From Neorhizobium sp. JUb45 (GTDB taxonomy: Bacteria > Pseudomonadota > Alphaproteobacteria > Rhizobiales > Rhizobiaceae), in contig NZ_SLYW01000002.1 in assembly GCF_004343585.1 (NCBI RefSeq), positions 496,001-560,000 of the forward strand: a stretch of DNA of 64,000 nucleotides, written 5' to 3'. Position 1 is the stretch's first letter. Every line of letters begins with the position of its first letter. Under the pieces are notes generated by a model, which saw nothing but the letters and a program-made list of their open reading frames with translations, had not been told where the DNA came from and did no database searches. Made by a program: the position numbers and the translations under genes. Positions 44,956 through 54,800 of this stretch are shown in pieces.

Positions 44956-45633
44956 ATGAGCCCGGCCCCTTCGAGCGCTAAAGTGAACAACCCTGCCAAG
45001 ATCGCCCGACGTGGCCTGATGCTGGTTCTGTCCTCGCCCTCGGGCGCAGGCAAATCCACCATCGCCCGTAACCTGCTGGAATCCGATCCGAGCCTGGAAA
45101 TCTCCGTCAGCGTGACGACGCGCCAGCGTCGCCCCAGCGAGATCGCCGGAAAGCACTACCACTTCATCAGCGTGCGTGAATTCGAGCGCCTGCGCGATAG
45201 CGACAGCCTGCTGGAATGGGCGGAAGTGCACGGCAATTTCTACGGCACGCCACGCGAGCCGGTGGAAACGGCGATGTCCGAAGGCCGCGACATGCTGTTC
45301 GACATCGACTGGCAGGGTGCCCGCCAGCTGCAGGAAAAGATGTCCGCCGACGTGGTTTCCATCTTCGTGCTGCCGCCGACCATGACCGAGCTGCAGTCGC
45401 GCCTGCATCGCCGCGCCGAAGACAGTGAAGAGGTTATCCGCACGCGCCTGCTGAACTCCCGTTCGGAGATCGAGCACTGGCGCGAATACGATTACGTCAT
45501 CGTCAACGACGATCTCGACGAGGCATTCCGCAACGTCAACTGCATCGTCAACGCCGAACGCGTCCGTCGCGACCGCCGCCACGGCCTGTTCGATTTTGTC
45601 GGCAATCTGCTGACGGAAGAGCCGGCGCTCTGA
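44956..45633 (+). CDS. gmk: Guanylate kinase
   Basis: A 225-residue enzyme phosphorylating GMP to GDP. P-loop [10 protein letters not shown], and [21 protein letters not shown] with the GMP-binding Arg and Tyr residues. The C-terminus [18 protein letters not shown] is conserved. An N-terminal extension of about 20 residues before the kinase core is seen. It is cotranscribed with yicC. Confidence 0.95.
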   Translation: MSPAPSSAKVNNPAKIARRGLMLVLSSPSGAGKSTIARNLLESDPSLEISVSVTTRQRRPSEIAGKHYHFISVREFERLRDSDSLLEWAEVHGNFYGTPREPVETAMSEGRDMLFDIDWQGARQLQEKMSADVVSIFVLPPTMTELQSRLHRRAEDSEEVIRTRLLNSRSEIEHWREYDYVIVNDDLDEAFRNVNCIVNAERVRRDRRHGLFDFVGNLLTEEPAL

Positions 45634-45663
45634 GGCGCAGATAGCAACATCTCCCGACGGATT

Positions 45664-45706
45664 GAAAAGACCCGAGACCGGATGCGGTTTCGGGTCTTTT
45701 TTTCAA
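45664..45706. terminator. Bidirectional terminator between gmk and the sigma factor gene
   Basis: AAGACCCGA and TCGGGTCTT form the outer stem, with further GACC/GGTT pairing inside. A T-run follows on the plus strand and AAAAG precedes it (T-run on the minus strand), so it can end both convergent transcripts. It lies 31 bases after the gmk stop. Confidence 0.88.
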
Positions 45707-46575
45707 TTCAGATGCCGCAGCTTGTCCGGGTTGCGCATCACATAGATCGCGGTGATCTTGCCGTCACTGATGTCGAGCGCCGTCGTCTGTAGCTCGCCAT
45801 CAGCCTCTCGGGTGACAAAGCCCGGCAGGCCGTTGATAAGACCGGTGCGGATGAGGGTCGAACCGTGTTTTTCGAACAGGGCCGAAAGGTTGCGGTGAAG
45901 CGTGAAGACATCCTCGAAGCCGAATACAGGCCTCAGTGCCGCATAACGCTTGCCGCCGCCATCCGAATGAAGGCTGACATCCGCCGCCAGCATCGCACCA
46001 AGCGTTTTCATGTCGCCGGTGCGTGAGGCGGTGAAGAAGGCTTGCGCCAGCTCCAGGCCGCGCACCTTGTCCACCTGAAAGCGGCTTCGCGTTTCCCTGA
46101 CATGGGTTCTGGCGCGCGCTGCCAGTTGACGGCAGGCCGCCGTATCGCGCTCGATTGTGGTGGCCACTTCCTCGAAGGCCAACCCGAAAACGTCATGCAG
46201 CAGGAAGGCGGCGCGCTCCAGCGGGGAGAGGCGTTCCAGTGCCAGCATCAGCGGCAGGCTCACGTCCTCCGGTTCTTCCTCATCCTGCATGATGGGATCG
46301 GGCAGCCACGGCCCGATATAGGTCTCGCGCTGATGCCGTGCGGATTTCAGCTGGTCGAGGCAGAGCCGCGTTACCGTGCGGCGCAGAAACGCTTCCGGCT
46401 CGAGCACGGAGGCGCGATCGGCCCTCATCCAGCGGATGAAGGCCTCCTGAACCATGTCCTCAGCATCGGCCACCGAACCGAGCATGCGGTAGGCTACGCG
46501 GACCAGCTTTGGCCGCAGCGGGTCGAAACTCGCTGCCGCGTCATCCAGGGCCTGGTTGTGGCCGAAGGTTTCCAT
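45703..46575 (-). CDS. SigJ-like RNA polymerase sigma factor with SnoaL-like C-terminus
   Basis: A 290-residue ECF-type sigma factor. Region 2 reads LVRVAYRMLGSVADAEDMVQEAFIRWM and region 4 LERLSPLERAAFLLHDVFGLAFEEVA. The last 110 residues form a SnoaL-like fold (AQAFFTASRTGDMKTLGAMLAADVSLHSDGGGK), the layout of SigJ/ECF41-type factors, where the C-terminal domain modulates activity. The ATG at 46575 overlaps the stop of the carboxymuconolactone decarboxylase-like gene (TGATG). ECF41 genes are usually beside such a gene, and that neighbour is thought to be a target. Confidence 0.88.
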   Translation of the reverse strand: METFGHNQALDDAAASFDPLRPKLVRVAYRMLGSVADAEDMVQEAFIRWMRADRASVLEPEAFLRRTVTRLCLDQLKSARHQRETYIGPWLPDPIMQDEEEPEDVSLPLMLALERLSPLERAAFLLHDVFGLAFEEVATTIERDTAACRQLAARARTHVRETRSRFQVDKVRGLELAQAFFTASRTGDMKTLGAMLAADVSLHSDGGGKRYAALRPVFGFEDVFTLHRNLSALFEKHGSTLIRTGLINGLPGFVTREADGELQTTALDISDGKITAIYVMRNPDKLRHLN

Positions 46576-47027
46576 CAGGCTGCCTGTGCCGCCGGTTCGA
46601 TCCACAGGTCGAACCCGACGGCCAGCCGGTTCCAGCCATTGATGACATTGATCATCAGGGTCAGTTTCACCTGTTCCTCCTGCGTGAACTGCTCGGCAAG
46701 TGCCGTATAGGCTTCGGCATGGCTGTGACCTTGCGAAAGACGCGTCAGCGCTTCCGTCCAGCCTAGCGCGGCCCGTTCGCGACCGGAATAGCAGGGAGCC
46801 TCGCGCCATGCGGAAAGCAGGTAGATGCGCTGTTCGGTCTCGCCCTTGGCGCGGGCTTCCACCGTGTGCATGTTGATGCAGTTGGCGCAGGCATTGATCT
46901 GGGAGGAGCGGATTTTCACGAGTTCGATGAGCGTCGGCTCAAGGCTGGCGGCGGCATCGAGCGACACGGCCATCCACTTCTTCATCAAAGCGGGGGCGGC
47001 GGCAAAGACATCGAGTTTGGCGGGCAT
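46575..47027 (-). CDS. Carboxymuconolactone decarboxylase-family (AhpD-like) protein
   Basis: A 150-residue all-helical protein with the AhpD-like redox site CANCINMH (Cys47, Cys50, His54). It likely acts as a peroxidase or thiol redox protein. It overlaps the sigma factor gene by one base and precedes it, as is usual for ECF41-type loci where the pair responds together. A hypothetical promoter controlled by the neighbouring sigma factor would lie upstream of 47027. Confidence 0.9.
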   Translation of the reverse strand: MPAKLDVFAAAPALMKKWMAVSLDAAASLEPTLIELVKIRSSQINACANCINMHTVEARAKGETEQRIYLLSAWREAPCYSGRERAALGWTEALTRLSQGHSHAEAYTALAEQFTQEEQVKLTLMINVINGWNRLAVGFDLWIEPAAQAA

Positions 47028-47150
47028 GAGTGCGTATCCTTCTGTTGGGTTACGACACCATGACGAGCGGCTTTTTGCCGATGTGACATGCGGGCGGAAT
47101 TTTTTCTGAAATCCGCAGTTTTTGCAAGGCGCGGTTCGGCGAGGGTTGCC

Positions 47151-47990
47151 TTACAGGCAGTTCGCCAGCGTCACGAATTCTTCCACCGACAGCGTCTCGG
47201 CTCGCCGCTGCGGGTCGATGCCGGCCTTGGCGAGCAGTGTTTCTCCGCCCAGCGATTTGACGCTCTGTCGCAGCATTTTTCGACGCTGACCGAAGGCCGC
47301 AAGCGTGACGCGCTCCAGCCTGGCGAGATCGCAGGGCAGGGGCTGCGCCTTCGGGGTGAGATGCACCACCGTCGACGTCACCTTCGGCGGTGGTGAGAAG
47401 GCTGAGGCCGGCACGTCGAACACCAGTTCGGAATCCGCACGCCATCCTGCCAGCACCCCGAGGCGGCCGTAATGGTTGTCGTTTTCCTGCGCCACGATGC
47501 GCTGGCCAACTTCCTTCTGGAACATCAGTGTCAGCGACTGCCAGAAGGGCGGCCATTCGTTCGGCACCAGCCAGTTCACCAGCAATTGCGTGCCGACATT
47601 ATAGGGCAGGTTGGCGATGATCTTGACCGGTCCGCCCTCGGATTTCTCCGCCGCCAGCGCGGCAAAATCGGTCTTCAGCGCATCGCCCTCGATCACTTCG
47701 AGGCGACCGGGATAATAGCTCTCGATTTCGGCAAGCGCCGGCAGGCAGCGGCTGTCGCGCTCGATGGCGATTACCTTTTTTGCGCCGAGCGCGAGAATGG
47801 CACGTGTCAGGCCACCGGGGCCGGGGCCAACCTCGAACACGGTGACACCTTCCAGAGAACCGGCCGAGCGGGCGATCTTCTGGGTCAGGTTCAGGTCGAA
47901 CAGAAAATTCTGGCCGAGCGCCTTCTTGGCGTTCAGTTCAAAACGCTGGATGACGTCGCGAAGGGGGGGCAGGCCGTCGAGTGTGGCCAT
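47151..47990 (-). CDS. rsmA: 16S rRNA dimethyladenosine transferase
   Basis: A 279-residue RsmA (KsgA) that dimethylates two adjacent adenosines near the 3' end of 16S rRNA. The SAM motif is [16 protein letters not shown], with the start [13 protein letters not shown], and the catalytic motif [15 protein letters not shown] (NLPY). The gene overlaps pdxA by one base (TGATG at 47990). Last of the conserved lptD-surA-pdxA-rsmA chain. Confidence 0.95.
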   Translation of the reverse strand: MATLDGLPPLRDVIQRFELNAKKALGQNFLFDLNLTQKIARSAGSLEGVTVFEVGPGPGGLTRAILALGAKKVIAIERDSRCLPALAEIESYYPGRLEVIEGDALKTDFAALAAEKSEGGPVKIIANLPYNVGTQLLVNWLVPNEWPPFWQSLTLMFQKEVGQRIVAQENDNHYGRLGVLAGWRADSELVFDVPASAFSPPPKVTSTVVHLTPKAQPLPCDLARLERVTLAAFGQRRKMLRQSVKSLGGETLLAKAGIDPQRRAETLSVEEFVTLANCL

Positions 47991-49012
47991 CAGGATGCGT
48001 TTCCGGAATGCTGCGCCAGTTCGCTGGCAAGTTTCAATGCGGCGATCAGGCTGGTCTCGCGGGCAATGCCCTTGCCGGCCAGTCCGAAGGCGGTGCCGTG
48101 GTCCGGCGAGGTGCGGATGAAGGGCAGGCCGAGCGTGACATTGACCGAATCGTCGAAGCCGAGCGCCTTGGCCGGGATCAGCGCCTGATCGTGATACATG
48201 CAGATCGCCACGTCGTAACGGCCGCGCGCCTCGTCATGGAACATCGTATCGGCCGGCAGGGGGCCAAAGGCGTTGATGCCTTCGCCCCGCAGGCCGGCGA
48301 TGGCGGGCGCGATGATGTCGCGGTCCTCTACACCCATCGTGCCATCCTCGCCCGCATGCGGGTTGAGGCCGGCGACGGCCAGGCGCGGGCTGGCGATGCC
48401 AAAACGTTTCCTGAGGTCGGCATGGGCCACGCGGCAGGTCTCGACGATCAGATCGTGGGTGAGAGCTGCGGGAATGTCCTTCACCGGGATGTGGATCGTC
48501 ACCGGGATGGCCCGCAGTTTTGGCCCGGCGAGCATCATTACCGGCAGAACCTCACGTCCTGTGGCACGACGTGCGAGCTCGGCCAGAAACTCGGTATGTC
48601 CGGGAAATTTGAAGCCGGACTCATAGAGAACCGATTTGGCGATCGGATTGGTCACCACGGCTGCGGTCTCACCGGAAAGGCTGAATTTGACGGCGGTCTC
48701 GATGGCGGCGATCGTCGAGGCGGCTGTCGCCACATGCGGCTGACCGGCGGCAACATCGAAGCCGACACCTATCGGCAGCACGGGCAGCGCATCCTGAAAG
48801 ATGCCGGAAGCAGAGGCCGCATCCGTCTCGCGGATCGGCACGTCGAAGCCGATGATGCGCGCGCGGGCGGCAAGAACAGCGGGATCGCCAATGTAGAGAA
48901 AGGGGTGCAGGCCATGCTGGTTGCGTACTGACCAGACGGCAAGCGCCAGGTCAGGGCCGATACCGGCGGGATCGCCCTGTGTCAGTGCGAGAGGGCGATC
49001 GATCTGTGTCAT
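47990..49012 (-). CDS. pdxA: 4-Hydroxythreonine-4-phosphate dehydrogenase
   Basis: A 340-residue enzyme of pyridoxal phosphate synthesis (oxidation of 4-phosphohydroxy-L-threonine). The segments [27 protein letters not shown] (metal His) and [16 protein letters not shown] are diagnostic. The [38 protein letters not shown] segment supplies further His residues of the metal site. Lies between surA and rsmA as in many proteobacteria. Confidence 0.94.
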   Translation of the reverse strand: MTQIDRPLALTQGDPAGIGPDLALAVWSVRNQHGLHPFLYIGDPAVLAARARIIGFDVPIRETDAASASGIFQDALPVLPIGVGFDVAAGQPHVATAASTIAAIETAVKFSLSGETAAVVTNPIAKSVLYESGFKFPGHTEFLAELARRATGREVLPVMMLAGPKLRAIPVTIHIPVKDIPAALTHDLIVETCRVAHADLRKRFGIASPRLAVAGLNPHAGEDGTMGVEDRDIIAPAIAGLRGEGINAFGPLPADTMFHDEARGRYDVAICMYHDQALIPAKALGFDDSVNVTLGLPFIRTSPDHGTAFGLAGKGIARETSLIAALKLASELAQHSGNAS

Positions 49013-49029
49013 GCTGTCTTGGCCTGCCT

Positions 49030-49980
49030 TCAGGGGTATGAGATCTGCGCCTGCTTGCGCAGTTCGTCGACATATTTCTTGTCGTTCGGGTCTTCACCCG
49101 TCTTTTCCGCCTTGCCGAGATCTTCGGCACGGAACACCACTTCGGCAGCCACATCGTCGGATACCTGACGCTGGTTGCAGATCGCCAGGAACTCGACGCC
49201 CTTTTCGGTGATACGTGGCTCTGTCGTGCCACCGGAGGCCTTCTCAACCAAAGGCTTCCAGTCGGCCGGCAGTTCCGGCAGCATGATGCGGCCGAGCGGC
49301 TTCACAGAAACGTCGAGCATGGAAGCGGCGAAGGTCTTTGCTTCCTCGCAGCCGGGGAATTTCGAGCGCGAAGCCTTCGCTTCCGCCATGCGCTTGTTGA
49401 GGATCGACTTGCGCTTGGCTTCCGGCACCACGAAAATGACCTGCTGCAGGAAATATTCGGTCGTCACCGGCTTCTGGCCGCCTTCGGCCATGCGCTTGAC
49501 GAGTTCTTCGTTGGACATGCGACCGCTTCTGCCGCCGGAAAAACGGGCATTGACGACGCGTGGCCAGCTCATCTGCACGGCGATAAACGCCTTGAAATGG
49601 TCTACGCCGACGCCAGCCTGATTGAGAACCTGTCCCATCTGCTGCGGCGACATCTTGTTGCTGGCGGCAAAACGCGCGAACGACTTGTCCACATCGTCGG
49701 TGCTGACAGACATCTTGACACGCGCGACCTCTTCACGCTTCAGGACTTCGTCCACCAGCTGTTCGCGCGCCATCTTTTTCAGGTCGCCCTTGGCGCGCTG
49801 GAGCCGAAGGAAGGCAGCGCGGCGCGCAACGTCATTGGAGGTGATCGGCACCTTGTTGACGACGGCCGCAACTTCGCTTGCTGCCTGCACGGTCGTCATT
49901 GCCGGCTGTATGACGACGGAAGCCGCCAAAACCGCAAATGCCGTCATCGTTGTCCGCAAAGCTCGACCAGCGACCATCAT
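49030..49980 (-). CDS. surA: SurA-type periplasmic chaperone/peptidyl-prolyl isomerase
   Basis: A 316-residue secreted protein. A signal peptide spans about residues 1-34 ([27 protein letters not shown], AxA-like site). The N-terminal SurA domain follows ([27 protein letters not shown]), then helices and a short parvulin-like remainder. It is shorter than the Escherichia protein and no clear complete parvulin domain is visible. It chaperones outer-membrane proteins including LptD, its neighbour. Isomerase activity is doubtful. Confidence 0.85.
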   Translation of the reverse strand: MMVAGRALRTTMTAFAVLAASVVIQPAMTTVQAASEVAAVVNKVPITSNDVARRAAFLRLQRAKGDLKKMAREQLVDEVLKREEVARVKMSVSTDDVDKSFARFAASNKMSPQQMGQVLNQAGVGVDHFKAFIAVQMSWPRVVNARFSGGRSGRMSNEELVKRMAEGGQKPVTTEYFLQQVIFVVPEAKRKSILNKRMAEAKASRSKFPGCEEAKTFAASMLDVSVKPLGRIMLPELPADWKPLVEKASGGTTEPRITEKGVEFLAICNQRQVSDDVAAEVVFRAEDLGKAEKTGEDPNDKKYVDELRKQAQISYP

Positions 49981-50106
49981 GCCATCCCTTTCACGCTAAC
50001 GCGGGCCACCGGCCCGTCTGCGACCCCATATCACAACAGCCACCCGATTGTACAACGCATGCGGCGAAACAATGACGCTCCGCCGCACGATCGTGTGTTT
50101 GATCAA

Positions 50107-52458
50107 TCAATTGGTATCGTCGAGATCCGTCGAGCCGATTTCGATGTCACCCAGCGTCCTGAAGGTCAGGCGCGCGGTGATCGCCCAGTCACTTGCCGTC
50201 GTGCTGTTGGGCTCGTCGTTATAGGCAACCGTGAAGATCGTGCATTCGTCGGCATAGGTGAAGCCCAGTGCACGACGGATGACTTCCTCATCCTTCAGAT
50301 CCCAGGTCGCCGTACCGGCAATCGACCAGTTCTCGTTGACACGAACGCTGGCGGCTGACTGGAGGTATTCACCTGACTTGGTTGCGCCGTAATCCGGCTG
50401 CGGCTCGATCTGGGTGTAGATCATGCTCGCCGAAAAGCGCGGCTGCGAATAGCTGACCGAAGCATCGGTGCGCTGCAGGTCGAAATTGTTGTTGTCGAAG
50501 CGGCCCTGGGCAGCAACGGTCAGGCCCTGCGGCAGGTCGACGGCAGCCATGGCGACATAGTCAGACGTGTCGCTTTCGAGGCCGGAATAGGCACCGGCGC
50601 TCACAAGGTCGGCGCTGGCATAGGAATTTTCACCGGCCAGATGATAGGACTGACCGAAGATGCCGCGCAGGCCGATGCCGTTGTCGAACGAACCGGTATA
50701 ACGCACGCCGACATTGGCACGCGTGCCGCCTTCGATACGGTCGTAGCCGGAGAACTTGTCGCGTTCGAACAGGTTGCTGGCGTCATAGACCATGCTCTGC
50801 GCGTCTTCGTTCGGCAGACCGCCGGCCTTCTGCTCGTTATTGCGAACGAATAGCTGGGCGATCGGCTCGAGCACATGGCTGCTATTGGCCGTCGTCATCA
50901 GGATCGGATAGCGGGCTTCGAGGCCGAGCGTCGCCATGTAGCGAGACGCCGAGCTGGAATCGTCGAAATTGCCGTTGTAGGCGATCCCGCCCGGATTGGC
51001 GGCGTCATAATAGGTCGGCGAAGACGCCGTATGGCGACCGATGTCACCACGTAACGCGGCCAGCGGCGTGATGAGCAGGCCATTTTCCATATTGTAGGTG
51101 CGTTTCCATTCCACTTCGGTGGTCAGGCGGCTGTAGCTGCCTTCCAGACCACGAAAACGCGGCACGTTGGAGCCGGGTTCGAGGTAGAAATCGTCCTTGC
51201 GGCGCGAAATATTGGTCAGGTTCATGTTGACCGAAAGTTCGCCGCCGGCCACTGGCTCAGGCGCGATATAGCGGTAGTCCATGGACGGATAGACGATCGC
51301 CTGCTTGCGCTCGGTATCGGAATTGTCGGCCAGATCCTGAATGTCGAAATAATAGGCGCTCAGGTCGAAGTAGTTGCGCTCGCCAAGGCCGCGCAGATAG
51401 ACTTCATTCGTGTAGACGTCGTCGTTGACGCCGTTCAGATCATAGGTGTTGGAAAAGTTGTTGTCGCTCTGGAGCATGGCCTTCCAGCCAAAGGTCCAGC
51501 GCGGATTGATCTGGAACTCGCCCTTGCTGGCGACCATCAGACGTTGGTCGTTATTGCTGTCGGCGGTATTTGCGTCGAAGCCGCCGGAGTCCTTCTGGTC
51601 GATCCAGCCGAATCGCAGGATGTGCGAACCGGTCTCGAAGCGATTGCGCACTTCACCCTGAACCAGCAATCCCTGACTGGAATAATAGGTCGGGCTGAGG
51701 GTCGCATCCATGCTCGGCGAGAACACATGATAGTACGGAACAGTCAGGCCAAAACCCAACTTGTCGTCCATGCTCATGCGCGGGAACAGAAAGCCCGACT
51801 TGCGCTCGACCGTATGGTCCGGGACTTCGATGAAGGGCAGGTAGCCGATCGGCATGCCGAAAAGTTCGAAACGGGCGTTTTCGAGCCGGATCGTCTTCTT
51901 CTCGCCGTTCTGGATGACGCGCTGCGCCTTGACCTGCCACAGCGGTGCCTTGCCGGGCTTGGCGACGCAGGGAAGACAAGCGGTATAGACGCCGTTGTGC
52001 AGCACCATCAGTTCGCCCGGCAGGCGTTCGGCGCTTTCGCCGGCCATGCGTGTATTGTCGGGCGTTTCCACCCGCAGCGAGTTGATGAAACCCTGACCGA
52101 AATCGTCGGTCACATCCAGCTGTTCGGCATAAACGCGGTTGCCGTCCGGATCGATCAGTTCGATGTCGCCATTGGCCATGACGCGGCCGGTAGCCTGATC
52201 GTATTCGACCCGCTGCGCGACCATGCGATAGCGGTTGTAATAAATCTGCACGCCGCCGGTGGCGGTGACCTTCTGAGCGTCCTTGTTATAGGTAAGCTCG
52301 TTCGACCGCAGCAGCATTTTTGCGCCGTCGGCGACCTCTGGGGCAGGGGTCTGTGCATATGAAATAGTCGGGGGAGCAATAGCGATTGCGCACACGGCGA
52401 CGCCTGTCAGCAGGGCCGTGCAAAGCCGTCTGATATTCCCGCGGTCTGTTACCGCCAC
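50107..52458 (-). CDS. lptD: LPS assembly protein LptD
   Basis: A 783-residue outer-membrane protein that inserts lipopolysaccharide into the outer leaflet. Signal peptide (about 1-35) is followed by an OstA N-terminal domain (LLRSNELTYNKDAQKVTATGGVQIYYNRYRMVAQRVEY) and a long C-terminal beta-barrel rich in aromatic residues. The GTG at 52458 lies inside the lptG stop (TAGTG). The last gene of a coupled lptF-lptG-lptD set. It requires LptE in other bacteria; lptE is not in this window. Confidence 0.92.
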   Translation of the reverse strand: MAVTDRGNIRRLCTALLTGVAVCAIAIAPPTISYAQTPAPEVADGAKMLLRSNELTYNKDAQKVTATGGVQIYYNRYRMVAQRVEYDQATGRVMANGDIELIDPDGNRVYAEQLDVTDDFGQGFINSLRVETPDNTRMAGESAERLPGELMVLHNGVYTACLPCVAKPGKAPLWQVKAQRVIQNGEKKTIRLENARFELFGMPIGYLPFIEVPDHTVERKSGFLFPRMSMDDKLGFGLTVPYYHVFSPSMDATLSPTYYSSQGLLVQGEVRNRFETGSHILRFGWIDQKDSGGFDANTADSNNDQRLMVASKGEFQINPRWTFGWKAMLQSDNNFSNTYDLNGVNDDVYTNEVYLRGLGERNYFDLSAYYFDIQDLADNSDTERKQAIVYPSMDYRYIAPEPVAGGELSVNMNLTNISRRKDDFYLEPGSNVPRFRGLEGSYSRLTTEVEWKRTYNMENGLLITPLAALRGDIGRHTASSPTYYDAANPGGIAYNGNFDDSSSASRYMATLGLEARYPILMTTANSSHVLEPIAQLFVRNNEQKAGGLPNEDAQSMVYDASNLFERDKFSGYDRIEGGTRANVGVRYTGSFDNGIGLRGIFGQSYHLAGENSYASADLVSAGAYSGLESDTSDYVAMAAVDLPQGLTVAAQGRFDNNNFDLQRTDASVSYSQPRFSASMIYTQIEPQPDYGATKSGEYLQSAASVRVNENWSIAGTATWDLKDEEVIRRALGFTYADECTIFTVAYNDEPNSTTASDWAITARLTFRTLGDIEIGSTDLDDTN

Positions 52459-53549
52459 TAGCCATCCTCCTGATGAAGCAGAATTGTTGCCCCCAACGCC
52501 ATGGCCACGATCACCGGGATCCAGACAGCGACGAAAGGAGGAACCACCCCGCTGCTACCGAATGCCTTCACGAGTACCGTGACGACATAAAGCACGAAGC
52601 CGCAAACTATGCCACCGAGAATCACCGAGCGCGACTGCGCCATACGGCTAAATTTCAGTGAAACGGTAGCGGCAATCAGTGTCATTGCTACCAGAAGAAG
52701 TGGCAATGAAAGCAGGGAGTGAAATTGCGTTTCGAGACCTTTGGTCGAAATACCGAATGAGCGGGCGACTTCGATCTTTTCGGAAAGATCAAAGAAAGCA
52801 ACGTTTTCGGGCTTCTCAAGGCTCTCTTGAAGAAATTCCTGTTTGATATTGGTACGAACCTGTGCGGTCTCGACACGGGCAGGCGGCACGTCGGATCGCG
52901 TTTCCAGCACGTTGTTAAGAAGCCAGTAACCATCTTCCAATTTGGCCGTCGCTGCGTCCTGTCTCAGGATGACACGAGCGTCCTTGTCGAAATGGAACAA
53001 CACGACATCGACCATAGTCAGCGTATCTTGCTGGAAGCTTTTGGCGCCAATGACGGTGTCTTCGCCGTCGCTGATCTGGCGGATCCACGGCAGGAAGTTG
53101 GAGGCGCGTGCCTGGCCGCTGGTTTCGCGCCAGGTCGATTCGAGCGAGGTCGACTGTTTCAGGCCCCAGGCGGAGAGGGGGCTGATGACGCCGATCGTAA
53201 ACACGCCGAGCAGAAAGGCGCCGGCAACGAACGGCATGGCAAATTGCCAGACCGAGAGGCCTGCTGCGCGCGTCACCACCAGTTCGGAGCGGCGATTGAG
53301 CGCGATCAGCGTCGTCATGCCGATGAACAGCGACAGGGTCGGGATCGTCTGCTGCAGGATGGACGGCACACGCATGGCGGTGATGCCGAGCGCGCCATAC
53401 AGCGTATAGCTGGCGAGTGCCGACATGCGGCGGTTGGTCTCGCTGAAGTCGGCAAGGAAGATGATCGCCGAAACGCCAAGGAAGAACCACATCGCGGTGA
53501 TGAGGTAACGCTTGAAGAAATAACGGCCGAGCGTGGAGAACAGCATCAT
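52458..53549 (-). CDS. lptG: LPS export permease LptG
   Basis: A 363-residue YjgQ-family permease, partner of LptF in the LptB2FG ABC transporter that extracts LPS from the inner membrane. Six membrane helices flank a large periplasmic beta-jellyroll domain. The opening is TLGRYFFKRYLITAMWFFLG. The ATG at 53549 shares ATGA with the lptF stop (53546-53549), so translation is coupled. Its stop overlaps the lptD start. Confidence 0.93.
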   Translation of the reverse strand: MMLFSTLGRYFFKRYLITAMWFFLGVSAIIFLADFSETNRRMSALASYTLYGALGITAMRVPSILQQTIPTLSLFIGMTTLIALNRRSELVVTRAAGLSVWQFAMPFVAGAFLLGVFTIGVISPLSAWGLKQSTSLESTWRETSGQARASNFLPWIRQISDGEDTVIGAKSFQQDTLTMVDVVLFHFDKDARVILRQDAATAKLEDGYWLLNNVLETRSDVPPARVETAQVRTNIKQEFLQESLEKPENVAFFDLSEKIEVARSFGISTKGLETQFHSLLSLPLLLVAMTLIAATVSLKFSRMAQSRSVILGGIVCGFVLYVVTVLVKAFGSSGVVPPFVAVWIPVIVAMALGATILLHQEDG

Positions 53550-54718
53550 GCGCCTCCCGTCTTGGAGCGAATAGCGACAACGCGTTGCTGAAGCTTGCCG
53601 TAAAGCTTGCCGATTGCATCGTTCCAGGAATTGGGCAGCTTCAGCTGTCGGCGGCTCACAAGAAGGTAGGTGGCAAAAAGACCAGGCAGGACAGGCGGCG
53701 CATAGACCATCCACATGTTGGCGTTCGTATTCTTCGCCATGTTCGTCAAGGAGAAGCCGAGCCAGCGCATGGTGAAGGCAATGATCAGCGCCAGCACCAT
53801 CGGGTGCATTCTGGCGCGACGATGCGAGCGTGCACCGCCAACGATAACCAGCGCAATCAGCGCGTAGGAAATCGGATAGATCCAGTCGGAAAAGCGACGG
53901 TGCAGTTCGGCATGGAAGCTGCCGGGCATATCCATGTAATATTTGTCCGTCGGATCCGGCTTCAGCAGGAATTCGAGACTGCGGTCGGCGGCGTAGACGG
54001 GCGCACGTCCGGTCGATTCGGCCATGGAGGACAGGTCGAAGGCGTAGGACAGGAACTTGATCACCGATACACGGCCGTCCGGCGTCTTGCGGTGAACCTC
54101 ACCGTTGCGCATGGTCAGCGTCGTTCCGGCATCGTCGATCGAGCCTTCGCGCGCATAATAGATCATTTCGAAATTCGGGTCGCGGTAATCGACAAGGAAC
54201 AGACCCATCAGGATGCGGCCGGAATGGCGCTCCGAGATCTGAACGTAAAGGTCCTTCTCGATGCTGCGGAAGGTCTTTTCTTCAATTACCGAGCCCAAGA
54301 GATCGGCATAGGCTTCGGCGACCATTTCGCGGGCTTTGACGCGGGCCGGCGGCTCAACGAAATTTGTGACGACAAACGAAAACAGGGCAGCGAGGGCTGC
54401 AAGCAGCAGCACCGGTTTGTAAAGCACGGTGCGCGGCGAACCGGCGGCATCGATAACCGCAAGTTCCGAATCGTTGTTCATCGCATTGAGCGTCTGGGTG
54501 ATGCCGATCACGAGGGCGAAGGGCATGACAACAGGAATGATGGTCGGCAGGATGAACGATGCGAGCGTCGCAAACGAACCCATCGACTGGCCGGTATCGG
54601 TCACGAGGTTGATTCGTCCCAGCACCTGGATGGTCCAGATGATCGCCAGGATTGGCAGCAGCGTGGCCAGAAACATTTGGAACGTACGCTGCAATATATA
54701 GGACTCGATAAGCTTCAT
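53546..54718 (-). CDS. lptF: LPS export permease LptF
   Basis: A 390-residue YjgP-family permease, the other membrane subunit of LptB2FG. The start MKLIESYILQRTFQMFLATLLPILAIIWTIQVL contains the first membrane helix, and four to five others flank the periplasmic domain. ATG 54718 was chosen because the family begins here; the frame is open to 54760. It begins the lptF-lptG-lptD-surA-pdxA-rsmA direction. Confidence 0.93.
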   Translation of the reverse strand: MKLIESYILQRTFQMFLATLLPILAIIWTIQVLGRINLVTDTGQSMGSFATLASFILPTIIPVVMPFALVIGITQTLNAMNNDSELAVIDAAGSPRTVLYKPVLLLAALAALFSFVVTNFVEPPARVKAREMVAEAYADLLGSVIEEKTFRSIEKDLYVQISERHSGRILMGLFLVDYRDPNFEMIYYAREGSIDDAGTTLTMRNGEVHRKTPDGRVSVIKFLSYAFDLSSMAESTGRAPVYAADRSLEFLLKPDPTDKYYMDMPGSFHAELHRRFSDWIYPISYALIALVIVGGARSHRRARMHPMVLALIIAFTMRWLGFSLTNMAKNTNANMWMVYAPPVLPGLFATYLLVSRRQLKLPNSWNDAIGKLYGKLQQRVVAIRSKTGGA

Positions 54719-54800
54719 GCCGACCTGATGATGACTCGATACGCCTGTCAGCGTCGCCAAGCTCTACGAGATTAGAGCGCCGATGGCGACAACCATTTGT

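Noticed and set aside
44044..45582. A 512-codon minus-strand frame opposite yicC and gmk
   Set aside because: Crosses the boundary between two real genes and has no domain, so it is a shadow.
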